Part shown: positions 50,951 to 59,857 of the stretch, piece after piece
Numbering within the stretch: position 1 is the first letter of the stretch
Layout of the letters: every line of letters starts with the position of its first letter
From: CAYSBE01 sp046309355
Lineage (GTDB): Bacteria > Bacteroidota > Bacteroidia > UKL13-3
DNA length: 64,000 bases
Reading direction: 5' to 3'
NCBI GenBank assembly: GCA_046309355.1
Contig: JBKCPL010000074.1
Location: 17,901 to 81,900 of the forward strand
Notes under the pieces: model-generated
Seen by the model: only the letters and a program-made list of their open reading frames with translations
Database searches by the model: none
What the model was told of the DNA's origin: nothing
Program-made: the position numbers and the translations under genes

Positions 50951-53869
50951 CTAATCCAGTTTGTACTCAATCACTTTGTATCCGCTCTTTTCCAGCGGAG
51001 CTTGTATTTTGTCTTTATCACCAACTACTACTATCACCATTTGCTCTACAGGAAGCATTTCTTTTGCCAGCGCATTCACTTCTTCTATGGTTATGCTCTC
51101 AAGCACTTTATTTTGCTCCTCTACAAAATTTGCCGGAAGGCTATAAGTAATCAGCTGACTTAAAAATCCGGCTTTGTCGAAAGGTGTTTCGTAACGCAGT
51201 ATATCACTTTGAGTCAACGACTTTTTGGCGTAGGCCAGTTCGTCTGCTGTTACTCCTTTTTGACGGTAATTGTTCATTTCGGTCATAATCTCACGCATAG
51301 CACTGTCGGTTGCGCTTGCACGCACACTGGTGCCTATGGCAAACGGACCTGCATATTGACTTCCCTGAAAACCGCTGCCTATGCCGTAGGTAAAGCCTTT
51401 TTCTTCACGAAGGTTCAGTGACAAGCGGCTGTTAAAGTTGCCTCCCAGTGGATAGTTCATCACCGTACTGCGGAAGAAACGTCCGTTGTAATCGTATGGT
51501 ATAGCCAAGTAGCCAATGCGTATTTCGGTTTGTGTGGCTTTGTACTTGTCAACCAAGTAAATGGTAGGCTGCTTGGGTGCCGGCACAGGTGTTGCAGCAA
51601 GCGGTGGCATTACAATTGGTTTAGCTGCCCACTTACGCATAAATTCAAGCTTAGGTTTGATTTCATTTTCACTTACATCGCCTACAATTACCAATGTGGC
51701 CGATGCGGGTGAGTAGTACTTGTCGTAGTACGACTGTACATCTTTAACACTCATTGCTTTGATGGTTTTGATGGTTCCGGTGGTCGGTTCTGCAGCCATT
51801 GATTTGCCATAAACAAGTTTGGCAAACGAACGCTGTGCCAGCATGCCGGGCGATACCCTCATGGAGTTTATTTGCTCTGCTAAACGCTTCTGGTTTAAAC
51901 GAAATTCTTCGGCTGTAAACTTAGGACGCATCAGTTTTTCTTCCAGTAACTCAAGCGTGCGGTCAAGCTGTGATTTTCTGCACTGTACAAATATGCTTGT
52001 ATTGTCGCGGCCTGCACTGATGCTGATAGAGCTACCGATTTTTGACAACTCGGAACTGAATTGTTCAGCTGTGTAATTTTGTGTCGATTCTTCCATCATG
52101 GCTGCAGTAAGTGTAGCCAAGCCTGATTTGGATGGATCGTTTAATATCATATTTCCACCACGCATGTTTAGCAACAAGGTCACCATTGGCAATTCATCGC
52201 TTTGAGTGCCGATAATTTTCATCCCATTCTCAAAAGTTGCGTTGTACGTTTTAGGCACCATAGGCATTACTTTATCTTTTATTTCCGGGCGTTTGCTGCG
52301 GTCAAAATTGTCGACAGGGCGGGTGTACGAAAGGCCTTTGTACTCCAGTTCACCCGATGTAGATGCAGTTCCTGATGAATTGGCCAATTTGGTTTCTTCT
52401 TTTTCTTGACCTGTACCACCTGCAGCAGCATTGGTTTTTTTAGGAAACACATTCACAATGGCTGCCTTACGGCCTTTCAAGTACTGACGGTATACACGCA
52501 TCACATCTTCTTTGGTTACTTTTCGGTAACGGGCCATATCGTCTGTTAGGTTGTAGGTTTTATTGCCTAGCAAATAATGCCATGAACTAAGTTGCGCTGC
52601 TTTGCCTCCCACACTGGTAAGCACACTCATCAGCTGCGACTCCATTTGGCCAATAAAACGCTTGAGGTCATCATCGGTTACACCACGTTTTTCAAACTCA
52701 TCAAATACTTTACGAATCATATCTTCCGGGCTCTCGGTGTTTTCAGTCATAAATGCCGGATAACTGAAAACATCAAATACAAACTCACCGCCCAGTTCAC
52801 TGCACGGGTGGGAAGCATCTGCACTAAATACTTTTTCGGTTTTTACCAGTTGCTGATACAGCAACGAGTTATTCCCCTGACCCAAAATGGATGCAAGAAT
52901 ATCCAATGCAGGTTCATCCGGGTGGTAATTAGCCACAGTTGGGAAATGGATAAATGTAGCAGGAATGAAAATATTATCGCCATAGTTTGCATATACGTCA
53001 TCGGGCAAACGAACAGGCTCGGTGCGCTGTTTTTTTACTTCGGGTCCACGTGGTATTGAACCAAAATACTTCATGGTCAGGTCAATTACCTCTTGTGGAT
53101 TTACATCACCGGCTACAACCACACTGGCATTGTTAGGACCATACCAGCGCATGAAAAAGTTTTTCAAGTCTTCTACATTCACGCGGTCAAGATCTTCTAC
53201 ATAGCCTATGGTAGGCCAGCTGTAAGGGTGACCTGCAGGGTACATAATCTGACGCTTAATTTCATCTGTACGTCCGTAAGGCTGGTTGGTTACACGCTGA
53301 TCTTTTTCGTTTTTAACCGTGCTGCGCTGTACTTCAAATTTGGTTTGAGTAACTGAATCCAGCAAAAAACCCATGCGGTCGGCTTCCAGCCAAAGGGCTG
53401 TTTCCAGGTAATTTTTTGGAACTGTTTCAAAATAGTTGGTACGGTCATCGCTGGTGGTTCCGTTCATGTTTCCACCGGCACCTTCTATTATTTTGAAATG
53501 CTCTTCGTCTTTTACGTGCATAGAGCCCTGAAACATCATGTGCTCAAAGAAGTGAGCGAATCCTGATTTTCCGGGAGTTTCGCGTGCCGAACCCACGTGG
53601 TAGGTTACTTCAACGTGAGCAATAGGGTCGGAGTGGTCTTCGTGAATAATAAGCGTGAGCCCGTTGGGCAATTCCCATTTTTCATACGCAATTTTAATTT
53701 CACCGGGTGCAGCGGTTACTTTTTCAATCAATCGCGGTTGAGGTGCAGCCGGTGTGGCAGGCACAGCAGGTGTGGCCGGAACAGCCGGAGCAGGTTTTGC
53801 TGCAGGCTTCTGGGCCATTGTGTAAACACTTAATGAAAGTGCAATCGCACTCAGTAGGAGCTTTTTCAT
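50951..53869 (-). CDS. Two-domain M16 zinc peptidase
   Basis: This 972-residue exported protein (signal peptide ending near MAQ20) has a short Pro/Ala/Thr linker (about 21-45) followed by two M16 halves. The first half has the inverted zinc site HFFEH (His106, Glu109, His110); the second half is a fold-only partner without HxxEH. R/Y motifs near the end (about 820-840) match the family. Bacteroidota enzymes of this type are periplasmic or outer-membrane peptide hydrolases. Confidence 0.92.
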   Translation of the reverse strand: MKKLLLSAIALSLSVYTMAQKPAAKPAPAVPATPAVPATPAAPQPRLIEKVTAAPGEIKIAYEKWELPNGLTLIIHEDHSDPIAHVEVTYHVGSARETPGKSGFAHFFEHMMFQGSMHVKDEEHFKIIEGAGGNMNGTTSDDRTNYFETVPKNYLETALWLEADRMGFLLDSVTQTKFEVQRSTVKNEKDQRVTNQPYGRTDEIKRQIMYPAGHPYSWPTIGYVEDLDRVNVEDLKNFFMRWYGPNNASVVVAGDVNPQEVIDLTMKYFGSIPRGPEVKKQRTEPVRLPDDVYANYGDNIFIPATFIHFPTVANYHPDEPALDILASILGQGNNSLLYQQLVKTEKVFSADASHPCSELGGEFVFDVFSYPAFMTENTESPEDMIRKVFDEFEKRGVTDDDLKRFIGQMESQLMSVLTSVGGKAAQLSSWHYLLGNKTYNLTDDMARYRKVTKEDVMRVYRQYLKGRKAAIVNVFPKKTNAAAGGTGQEKEETKLANSSGTASTSGELEYKGLSYTRPVDNFDRSKRPEIKDKVMPMVPKTYNATFENGMKIIGTQSDELPMVTLLLNMRGGNMILNDPSKSGLATLTAAMMEESTQNYTAEQFSSELSKIGSSISISAGRDNTSIFVQCRKSQLDRTLELLEEKLMRPKFTAEEFRLNQKRLAEQINSMRVSPGMLAQRSFAKLVYGKSMAAEPTTGTIKTIKAMSVKDVQSYYDKYYSPASATLVIVGDVSENEIKPKLEFMRKWAAKPIVMPPLAATPVPAPKQPTIYLVDKYKATQTEIRIGYLAIPYDYNGRFFRSTVMNYPLGGNFNSRLSLNLREEKGFTYGIGSGFQGSQYAGPFAIGTSVRASATDSAMREIMTEMNNYRQKGVTADELAYAKKSLTQSDILRYETPFDKAGFLSQLITYSLPANFVEEQNKVLESITIEEVNALAKEMLPVEQMVIVVVGDKDKIQAPLEKSGYKVIEYKLD

Positions 53870-53977
53870 ATATGGTATTTAGTTGTTGTACTTTTGTGAG
53901 CGCAATTTGCATAAAAATTTTGAAAGGCTGACGAGTTTTTGGTTAAGCGGTAGCTACTATGGTTTAGTGGTCAAAGC

Positions 53978-54949
53978 TTACTGCTCGGAGGCACGTTTCA
54001 GTCTGTCGTTTATGGCTCGGCCTAGCCCTTCGTCCGGAAATTTTTCGGCTAAAATGACGTCTACATCCATTTTGTCTACCTCGCGCATGGCAGCGAATAA
54101 GTGTTGTGCAGCTTCATCCAGATTACGTGAATGCGAAAGCACTATTTGTTGCCTTGCAGGCACCTGCTCATAAATGGAACTGAATGTAATTATGGCTACA
54201 CGTTCGGGGTTGAAATAGTTCAGGAATTTTCTGACATCGCCAAACATAAGCCGGTGCTCCGGAGCGTAATGCCTCACGAGCATACCGGGTGCCAGCGGTT
54301 GGTTTTCGAATTCATCTGAAAGTTCGGTATACGTATTTACCTTCCCAATGACGGCTTCAATTTTTTCCTGGGCTAATCCTCCAAACCTAAGTATGCAAGG
54401 CTGTTCCGTCATAAACGATACAATGGTAGATTCAATTCCTACTTCACACGGTCCGCCATTTACGATATACGCAACTTTATCGCCCAGCTGTTCATTTACG
54501 TGCCAGGCATTGGTTGGTGAAATAAATCCACTGGGGTTAGCACTGGGTGCAGCCAGCGGAAAATCGATCCTAGATAACAACTCCAACGTAAGCGGATGAT
54601 TGGGAATGCGCACGGCCACAGCGCCTGTTCCGGCTGTTACAATGTCGGGTATGCGTGCAGATGTAGGAATAATATAGGTAAGCGGTCCGGGAGAAAAATG
54701 CTGTGCGAGTTGCCTCATCTTTTCAGGAATGTTCAATCCCCACGATTCCAGTTTTTGCAGCGAATGGGTATGAATGATGAGCGGATTAAACTGCGGACGG
54801 TTTTTAGCATGGTATATTTTTATGACGGCATCGGCATCAAATGCATTGGCCGCAAGTCCGTACACAGTTTCAGTAGGTATGGCCACAAGCTCACCCTTTT
54901 TCAGATGCGAAATGGCCAAATCAATATCGGTTCCGGTAGGTGCGCTCAT
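53978..54949 (-). CDS. L-threonylcarbamoyladenylate synthase (Sua5/YrdC type)
   Basis: This 323-residue protein has an N-terminal YrdC domain with KGELVAIPTETVYGLAANAF, the nucleotide site KNRPQFNPLIIH, FPLAAPSANPSG, and the C-terminal Sua5 domain ending at about 320. The start of the tail is APGMLVRHYAPEH. It makes threonylcarbamoyl-AMP for t6A in tRNA, a universal step. It lies downstream of the regulator gene with a 40-bp gap. Confidence 0.95.
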   Translation of the reverse strand: MSAPTGTDIDLAISHLKKGELVAIPTETVYGLAANAFDADAVIKIYHAKNRPQFNPLIIHTHSLQKLESWGLNIPEKMRQLAQHFSPGPLTYIIPTSARIPDIVTAGTGAVAVRIPNHPLTLELLSRIDFPLAAPSANPSGFISPTNAWHVNEQLGDKVAYIVNGGPCEVGIESTIVSFMTEQPCILRFGGLAQEKIEAVIGKVNTYTELSDEFENQPLAPGMLVRHYAPEHRLMFGDVRKFLNYFNPERVAIITFSSIYEQVPARQQIVLSHSRNLDEAAQHLFAAMREVDKMDVDVILAEKFPDEGLGRAINDRLKRASEQ

Positions 54950-54989
54950 GTCAGGTATGGTGAAACTACTGGCAAATGCCTTGCCCGAA

Positions 54990-56363
54990 TTACATTTCTA
55001 TGCCCATATCGCCTCTGCGCAGGGCGTATTTATCAATTTTGTTGTACAGATGGCTGCGCTGTATGTCAATTTCCTGTGCTGTTTTAGCCACATTCCATCC
55101 GTTCTTTTTCAGCTTTTCTTCGATAAATATTTTCTCTACGTGGTCCTTAAATTCCTGTAGGGTTGAGAACCGTTCAAACACACTTTTCTCTTGATTTTTA
55201 TGATGCAGCGGACTGGCAAATTTCGTAACATCTTCTTCCGTTATTTTATTGCCGCTGAGTATAATTAACCGCTCAATAACGTTGTGCAACTCACGAATAT
55301 TTCCGGTGTATTCAATTTTTTTCAATTCGGCCAGTGCGCCCGGTGTAAATGACTTACGGGGTAAACCATTGTCTTCGCAAATTTCTTTTACAAACCGTTC
55401 GGCCAGCAAGGGTATATCGTCTTTGCGCTCATTCAGCGAGGGAACATGAATGAGTATTACGCTTAAACGGTGGTACAAGTCCATGCGGAAGTTTCCTTTT
55501 TCAATTTCTTTCAGCAGGTCTTTATTGGTTGCAGCAATCACGCGTACATTTACATCAATATCCTTATCGCCTCCTACACGTGTTATTTTATTTTCCTGCA
55601 AAGCGCGCAGCACCTTGGCCTGAGCGGATAGGCTCATGTCGCCTACTTCATCCAAGAAGAGCGTGCCTTCGTGTGCCTGCTCAAATTTGCCAATACGCTG
55701 TTTAATGGCCGATGTAAACGCTCCTTTTTCATGGCCGAAAAGTTCACTTTCAATTAATTCACCAGGTATGGCTGCACAGTTGACTTCCACCATCGGATAT
55801 TTGCTGCGGTTGCTTTTTTCGTGTATCCACCGGGCTACTAATTCTTTGCCGGTTCCGTTTTCACCGGTGATGAGCACACGCGCATCGGTAGGGGCTACTT
55901 TTTCTATGGTATCGGTGATGTTTTGTATAGCCGGTGATTCGCCAATGATTTCTCGTGTTTTGCTCACCTTGCGCTTCAGCACCTTGTTTTCTATCACCAT
56001 CGATTTGCGGTCAATGGCATTGCGCAGGGTGATGAGTAGCCTGTTCAAGTCAGGCGGTTTGGATATAAAATCGTATGCTCCTTTTTTGGTGGCTTCTACT
56101 GCTATGTCAATGGTGGCATTTCCTGAAATCATGATAAAGGGTACATCGTCTAAAATTTCAGCTGCACGTGTAAGCACTTCTATGCCATCCATTTTTGGCA
56201 TTTTAATGTCGCACAACACGGCTTCGTAGTCTTCGTTTTCCATTTTTTCCAGACCGCTTTGTCCGTCTGCTGCTTCATCTACCTTGTAACCTTCGTACTC
56301 CAAAATTTCTTTCAATGTGGTACGAATAGCCTTCTCATCATCAATAATCAATATCTTTCCCAT
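54990..56363 (-). CDS. Sigma-54-dependent NtrC-type response regulator
   Basis: This 457-residue regulator has a receiver domain (phospho-acceptor Asp52 in LCDIKMPKMDG), an AAA+ domain with GENGTGKE (167-174), a sigma-54 contact loop as GAFTSA (214-219) in place of GAFTGA, FLDE (236-239), and a C-terminal Fis-type helix-turn-helix (WNVAKTAQEIDIQRSHLYNKI). It activates sigma-54 promoters after phosphorylation by a histidine kinase that is not in the window. The start at 56363 excludes 10 open codons. Confidence 0.94.
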   Translation of the reverse strand: MGKILIIDDEKAIRTTLKEILEYEGYKVDEAADGQSGLEKMENEDYEAVLCDIKMPKMDGIEVLTRAAEILDDVPFIMISGNATIDIAVEATKKGAYDFISKPPDLNRLLITLRNAIDRKSMVIENKVLKRKVSKTREIIGESPAIQNITDTIEKVAPTDARVLITGENGTGKELVARWIHEKSNRSKYPMVEVNCAAIPGELIESELFGHEKGAFTSAIKQRIGKFEQAHEGTLFLDEVGDMSLSAQAKVLRALQENKITRVGGDKDIDVNVRVIAATNKDLLKEIEKGNFRMDLYHRLSVILIHVPSLNERKDDIPLLAERFVKEICEDNGLPRKSFTPGALAELKKIEYTGNIRELHNVIERLIILSGNKITEEDVTKFASPLHHKNQEKSVFERFSTLQEFKDHVEKIFIEEKLKKNGWNVAKTAQEIDIQRSHLYNKIDKYALRRGDMGIEM

Positions 56364-56503
56364 ACGATTTGTCTTAAAAAGTGAACAGCGCAAATAACAT
56401 TTTTTTATGAAAATGTTATCGTCAACTAATTCACAGAAACTTTTGGCCTTTTCGCATTGTATTGGATGTATTTTTATATTTACCTAAAATTTAAAATTCT
56501 ACT

Positions 56504-57511
56504 ATGAAAAAAATAGCCATGTTAGTATGCCTGGGTGGTATTCTGTTTCGCGCTCAGGCGCAGGACACGTTCTCTATTGTTGCAGTTGATACCGTTACGG
56601 GTGAGGTGGGAAGTGCAGGTGCATCCTGTGTAGATTTGGTTAATTTTCCGCAGTATCAAACCGATTTTCTGGGTGAGCTTTTGCCCGGCCTGGGAGCCAT
56701 CAATTCACAATCGTTTTACGATCCGGCAAATCAGCTGGGTGCGCGTACCCGTATGCTGGCTGGCGATACCCCTCAGCAAATCATAAACTGGCTGGTGGCA
56801 AATGATGTGACCGGAACTCCCGGAACTCGTCAGTACGGCATTGCTGCATTGGTAAACGGTAAACCACAAACTGCCGCATACACCGGTGCCGATTGTTTTG
56901 ACTACAAGGCTCACATTACCGGACGTAATTATGCTATTCAGGGTAATATTTTATCCGGTCAGCATGTGCTCGATTCGATGGAAGCACGCTTTCTGCGTGC
57001 GCAGGGCGATTTGGCTTGCAAACTCATGGCTGCATTGCAAGGGGCTAATTCGGTAGGGGCAGATACGCGGTGTTCGCCTTACGGTACATCATCACTGTTC
57101 GCATTTGTAAAAGTGAGTTCACCTGCCGATTCGTTTAGCAAACCTTCTTTTCGATTGACTGTGAAAGCACGCATTGCCGTACCTTTCGAACCGATTGATT
57201 CACTTCAGAAGATATTCAACGCTACTCGCCTGTGTCCGGGTACCATACTTAGCAGCACTGAGGCAATACCTGAACAGGTAAGCCTATACCCCAATCCGGC
57301 TACACATCAGGTATACATATCGCTTAAGGGCAATACTCATAATCCATGCACCGTAAAAGTATTTTCGCTTTCGGGTAAGCTGCTGCACAGCTATCAGCAA
57401 TCAGCTTCGCATAGTCTTATACTCGATGATTTTGAGCCCGGCATGTATATCATAGAAGTTGAAAATCAAGGAAAAATTTACAGGCAAAGACTGTTAAGGA
57501 GCATGGAGTAA
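56504..57511 (+). CDS. DUF1028 protein with T9SS type A sorting domain
   Basis: This 335-residue secreted protein has a signal peptide (MKKIAMLVCLGGILFRAQAQ), a DUF1028 domain of the Ntn-hydrolase type (TFSIVAVDTVTGEVGSAGAS, then GADCFDYKAHITG) and a C-terminal sorting domain (VSLYPNPATHQVYI to GMYIIEV, about 265-335). DUF1028 proteins are predicted autoproteolytic hydrolases with unknown substrate. Export through the T9SS and cleavage at the sorting domain are expected. Confidence 0.9.
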   Translation: MKKIAMLVCLGGILFRAQAQDTFSIVAVDTVTGEVGSAGASCVDLVNFPQYQTDFLGELLPGLGAINSQSFYDPANQLGARTRMLAGDTPQQIINWLVANDVTGTPGTRQYGIAALVNGKPQTAAYTGADCFDYKAHITGRNYAIQGNILSGQHVLDSMEARFLRAQGDLACKLMAALQGANSVGADTRCSPYGTSSLFAFVKVSSPADSFSKPSFRLTVKARIAVPFEPIDSLQKIFNATRLCPGTILSSTEAIPEQVSLYPNPATHQVYISLKGNTHNPCTVKVFSLSGKLLHSYQQSASHSLILDDFEPGMYIIEVENQGKIYRQRLLRSME

Positions 57512-57661
57512 CCAATCTCCATCTCATATACATTAAATACAGGTTTATGTGTGCAGCTAGTGCATACGCACAAAGAATGGATATTTACTATTCTTACCAT
57601 TCTGCTCTAATCAAGCACATAAAATTTACCTACATTCGCAGCCAAATTAATACTATTTGCC

Positions 57662-59053
57662 ATGAGTGAAATTAAAAGCTATATCGAATCCAACAAGCAA
57701 CGTTTCTTAGATGAATTGTTTGACATACTACGTATTCCTTCCATTAGTGCCGATCCTGCCTATTCAGCTGATGTACTTCGTACAGCTGATTTTGTGAAAG
57801 AAAAATTGATAGTTGCCGGTGCTGATAAGGTAGAAGTGTGTCCTACCGCAGGATATCCTATAGTTTATGGCGAAAAAATAGTCGATCCGAATTTACCTAC
57901 CGTACTAGTTTATGGCCATTACGATGTGCAACCTGCTGTTCCATTGGAGTTGTGGGAAACACCACCGTTTGAGCCTACCATTCGCACTACACCTATTCAT
58001 CCGGGTGGTGCCATATTTGCCCGTGGTGCTTGTGATGACAAAGGTCAGATGTATATGCATGTGAAGGCATTTGAGTACATGATGAAAAACAATAAACTGG
58101 CATGCAACATCAAATTTATGATAGAAGGGGAAGAAGAAGTAGGAAGCAATAACCTGGGTAAATTTATTGTAGCCAACAAAGAACGACTGAAAGCCGATGT
58201 AGTATTAATTTCAGATACATCCATTATCTCCAACGAAACGCCTTCTATTGATACCGGCTTACGCGGATTGAGCTATGTAGAAGTAGAGGTAACCGGACCC
58301 AACCGCGATTTGCACTCGGGTGTGTATGGTGGAGCTGTAGCCAATCCTATCAATATACTGGCAAAAATGATAGCCAGCATGCACGATGAAAATAATCACA
58401 TCACCATTCCCGGTTTTTATGATGATATTCTGGAACTTTCGCCTGCCGAACGTACCGAGTTAAATAAAGCACCTTTTGATGTAAACGAATACAATAAAGA
58501 CCTGAACATTGCAGAGGTATGGGGAGAAAAAGGATACACCACACTCGAACGTACAGGCATCAGACCAACACTGGATGTAAACGGAATTTGGGGAGGCTAC
58601 ACCGGTGAAGGCGCTAAAACAGTATTACCGTCAAAGGCATTTGCTAAAATATCTATGCGTCTGGTTCCTAATCAAAACAGCGACAAAATAACCGCACTCT
58701 TCAAAAAGCATTTTGAGAGCATAGCGCCTGCTTCTGTAAAAGTTGAGGTTCGTCCGCATCATGGTGGCGAGCCTGTGGTAACCCCAACCGATTCGCCTGC
58801 TTACCTGGCTGCAGCTAAAGCAATGGAAACAACCTTTGGCAAACAACCCATTCCTACTCGAGGCGGTGGCAGTATTCCTATCGTAGCTTTATTTGAAAAA
58901 GAACTCGGACTCAAATCGGTTCTGATGGGTTTTGGACTGGATAGCGATGCATTGCATTCGCCCAATGAGCATTACGGTGTATTCAATTACCTGAAAGGGA
59001 TTGAAACTATTCCGTATTTTTATGAATACTATGCTCAGATGGCAAAAAAATAA
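57662..59053 (+). CDS. M20-family dipeptidase
   Basis: This 463-residue cytosolic metallopeptidase of the M20/M25/M40 type has GHYDVQP (first zinc His/Asp), GACDDKGQ, EGEEEVGS (catalytic Glu), LHSGVYGG and the late LHSPNEHY. It removes amino acids from dipeptides. It is in a stand-alone gene with its own terminator; a TACATTCG -7-like element lies 23 bp before the ATG. Confidence 0.95.
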   Translation: MSEIKSYIESNKQRFLDELFDILRIPSISADPAYSADVLRTADFVKEKLIVAGADKVEVCPTAGYPIVYGEKIVDPNLPTVLVYGHYDVQPAVPLELWETPPFEPTIRTTPIHPGGAIFARGACDDKGQMYMHVKAFEYMMKNNKLACNIKFMIEGEEEVGSNNLGKFIVANKERLKADVVLISDTSIISNETPSIDTGLRGLSYVEVEVTGPNRDLHSGVYGGAVANPINILAKMIASMHDENNHITIPGFYDDILELSPAERTELNKAPFDVNEYNKDLNIAEVWGEKGYTTLERTGIRPTLDVNGIWGGYTGEGAKTVLPSKAFAKISMRLVPNQNSDKITALFKKHFESIAPASVKVEVRPHHGGEPVVTPTDSPAYLAAAKAMETTFGKQPIPTRGGGSIPIVALFEKELGLKSVLMGFGLDSDALHSPNEHYGVFNYLKGIETIPYFYEYYAQMAKK

Positions 59054-59063
59054 TGGAATCATG

Positions 59064-59091
59064 AAGCCGGCACTAAACAGCCGGCTTTTTT
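59064..59091 (+). terminator. Terminator after the dipeptidase gene
   Basis: AAGCCGGC (59064-59071) and GCCGGCTT (59080-59087) form an 8-bp stem with an 8-nt loop, followed by T4-6. It separates the dipeptidase from the SIMPL gene. Confidence 0.88.
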
Positions 59092-59119
59092 CGTTAGCAC
59101 AATTAAATTAGTTAAACAT

Positions 59120-59857
59120 ATGAAACGAATTGTATTGCTTACCCTCGCACTGATTGTAACATCATTTGCCGGATTTGCCCAAACTGCTGAAAAAAGTACG
59201 ATTAACATAGTGGGTGATGCGGAGCTAAAAGTGTTACCCGATGTTGTGGTATTTTCAGTAACTGTATTTGCAGTCCACAACGTTTTAAATGAATCAGTAA
59301 AAAAGCTGAATGAGGAGACCACATCACTCACTGCTTTGTTGGAGAAAATGGGATTTACCAAAGAGCAGATGCGCATAGCCGGGTTTTCGGTACAGCAGGA
59401 GTGGGAGTACGAAAATTCAAAATCAGTGATGAAAGGGTACCGTGCAACACAGCATATTAATTTGCGCTTTAGTGCAGATAAAGATAAGCTGGCGCTATTG
59501 ATGGAGGCTTTTACTGCAGAAGGCCGCAGGCAATTCAGTACGTTTTATACTCCGCAACTTTCAGAAAAAGTACAACGTGAAACCGAACAGAAGTTAATTG
59601 TACTAGCCATGAATCGTGCCCGTGAAAACGCGGAGGTGATAGCTAGGCAAGCAGGACAACGGATTGTACGGGTAGGTGAAATTAACTATCATATTGATCG
59701 AAAAATAGTTGAAACTGAACACATGAATGTGAAAGCAGATTATATGGTACCTGATGAATCAAAAGAAAGTATACTTACATTTCAGCAAATCGATTTGCAG
59801 GAAATAACATTAACCGAACGCATCACTATTACGTTTGTAACCGAGCAGGTGAAGTAA
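59120..59857 (+). CDS. SIMPL (DUF541) domain protein
   Basis: This 245-residue exported protein has a signal peptide (MKRIVLLTLALIVTSFAGFAQ) and the SIMPL body: INIVGDAELKVLPDVVVFSVTV, GYRATQHINLRF, then MNRARENAEVIARQAGQRI. The family is widespread and its function is unknown; some relatives are linked to oxidative stress or signalling. The last 29 bp overlap the 3' end of the symporter gene on the other strand. Confidence 0.92.
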   Translation: MKRIVLLTLALIVTSFAGFAQTAEKSTINIVGDAELKVLPDVVVFSVTVFAVHNVLNESVKKLNEETTSLTALLEKMGFTKEQMRIAGFSVQQEWEYENSKSVMKGYRATQHINLRFSADKDKLALLMEAFTAEGRRQFSTFYTPQLSEKVQRETEQKLIVLAMNRARENAEVIARQAGQRIVRVGEINYHIDRKIVETEHMNVKADYMVPDESKESILTFQQIDLQEITLTERITITFVTEQVK

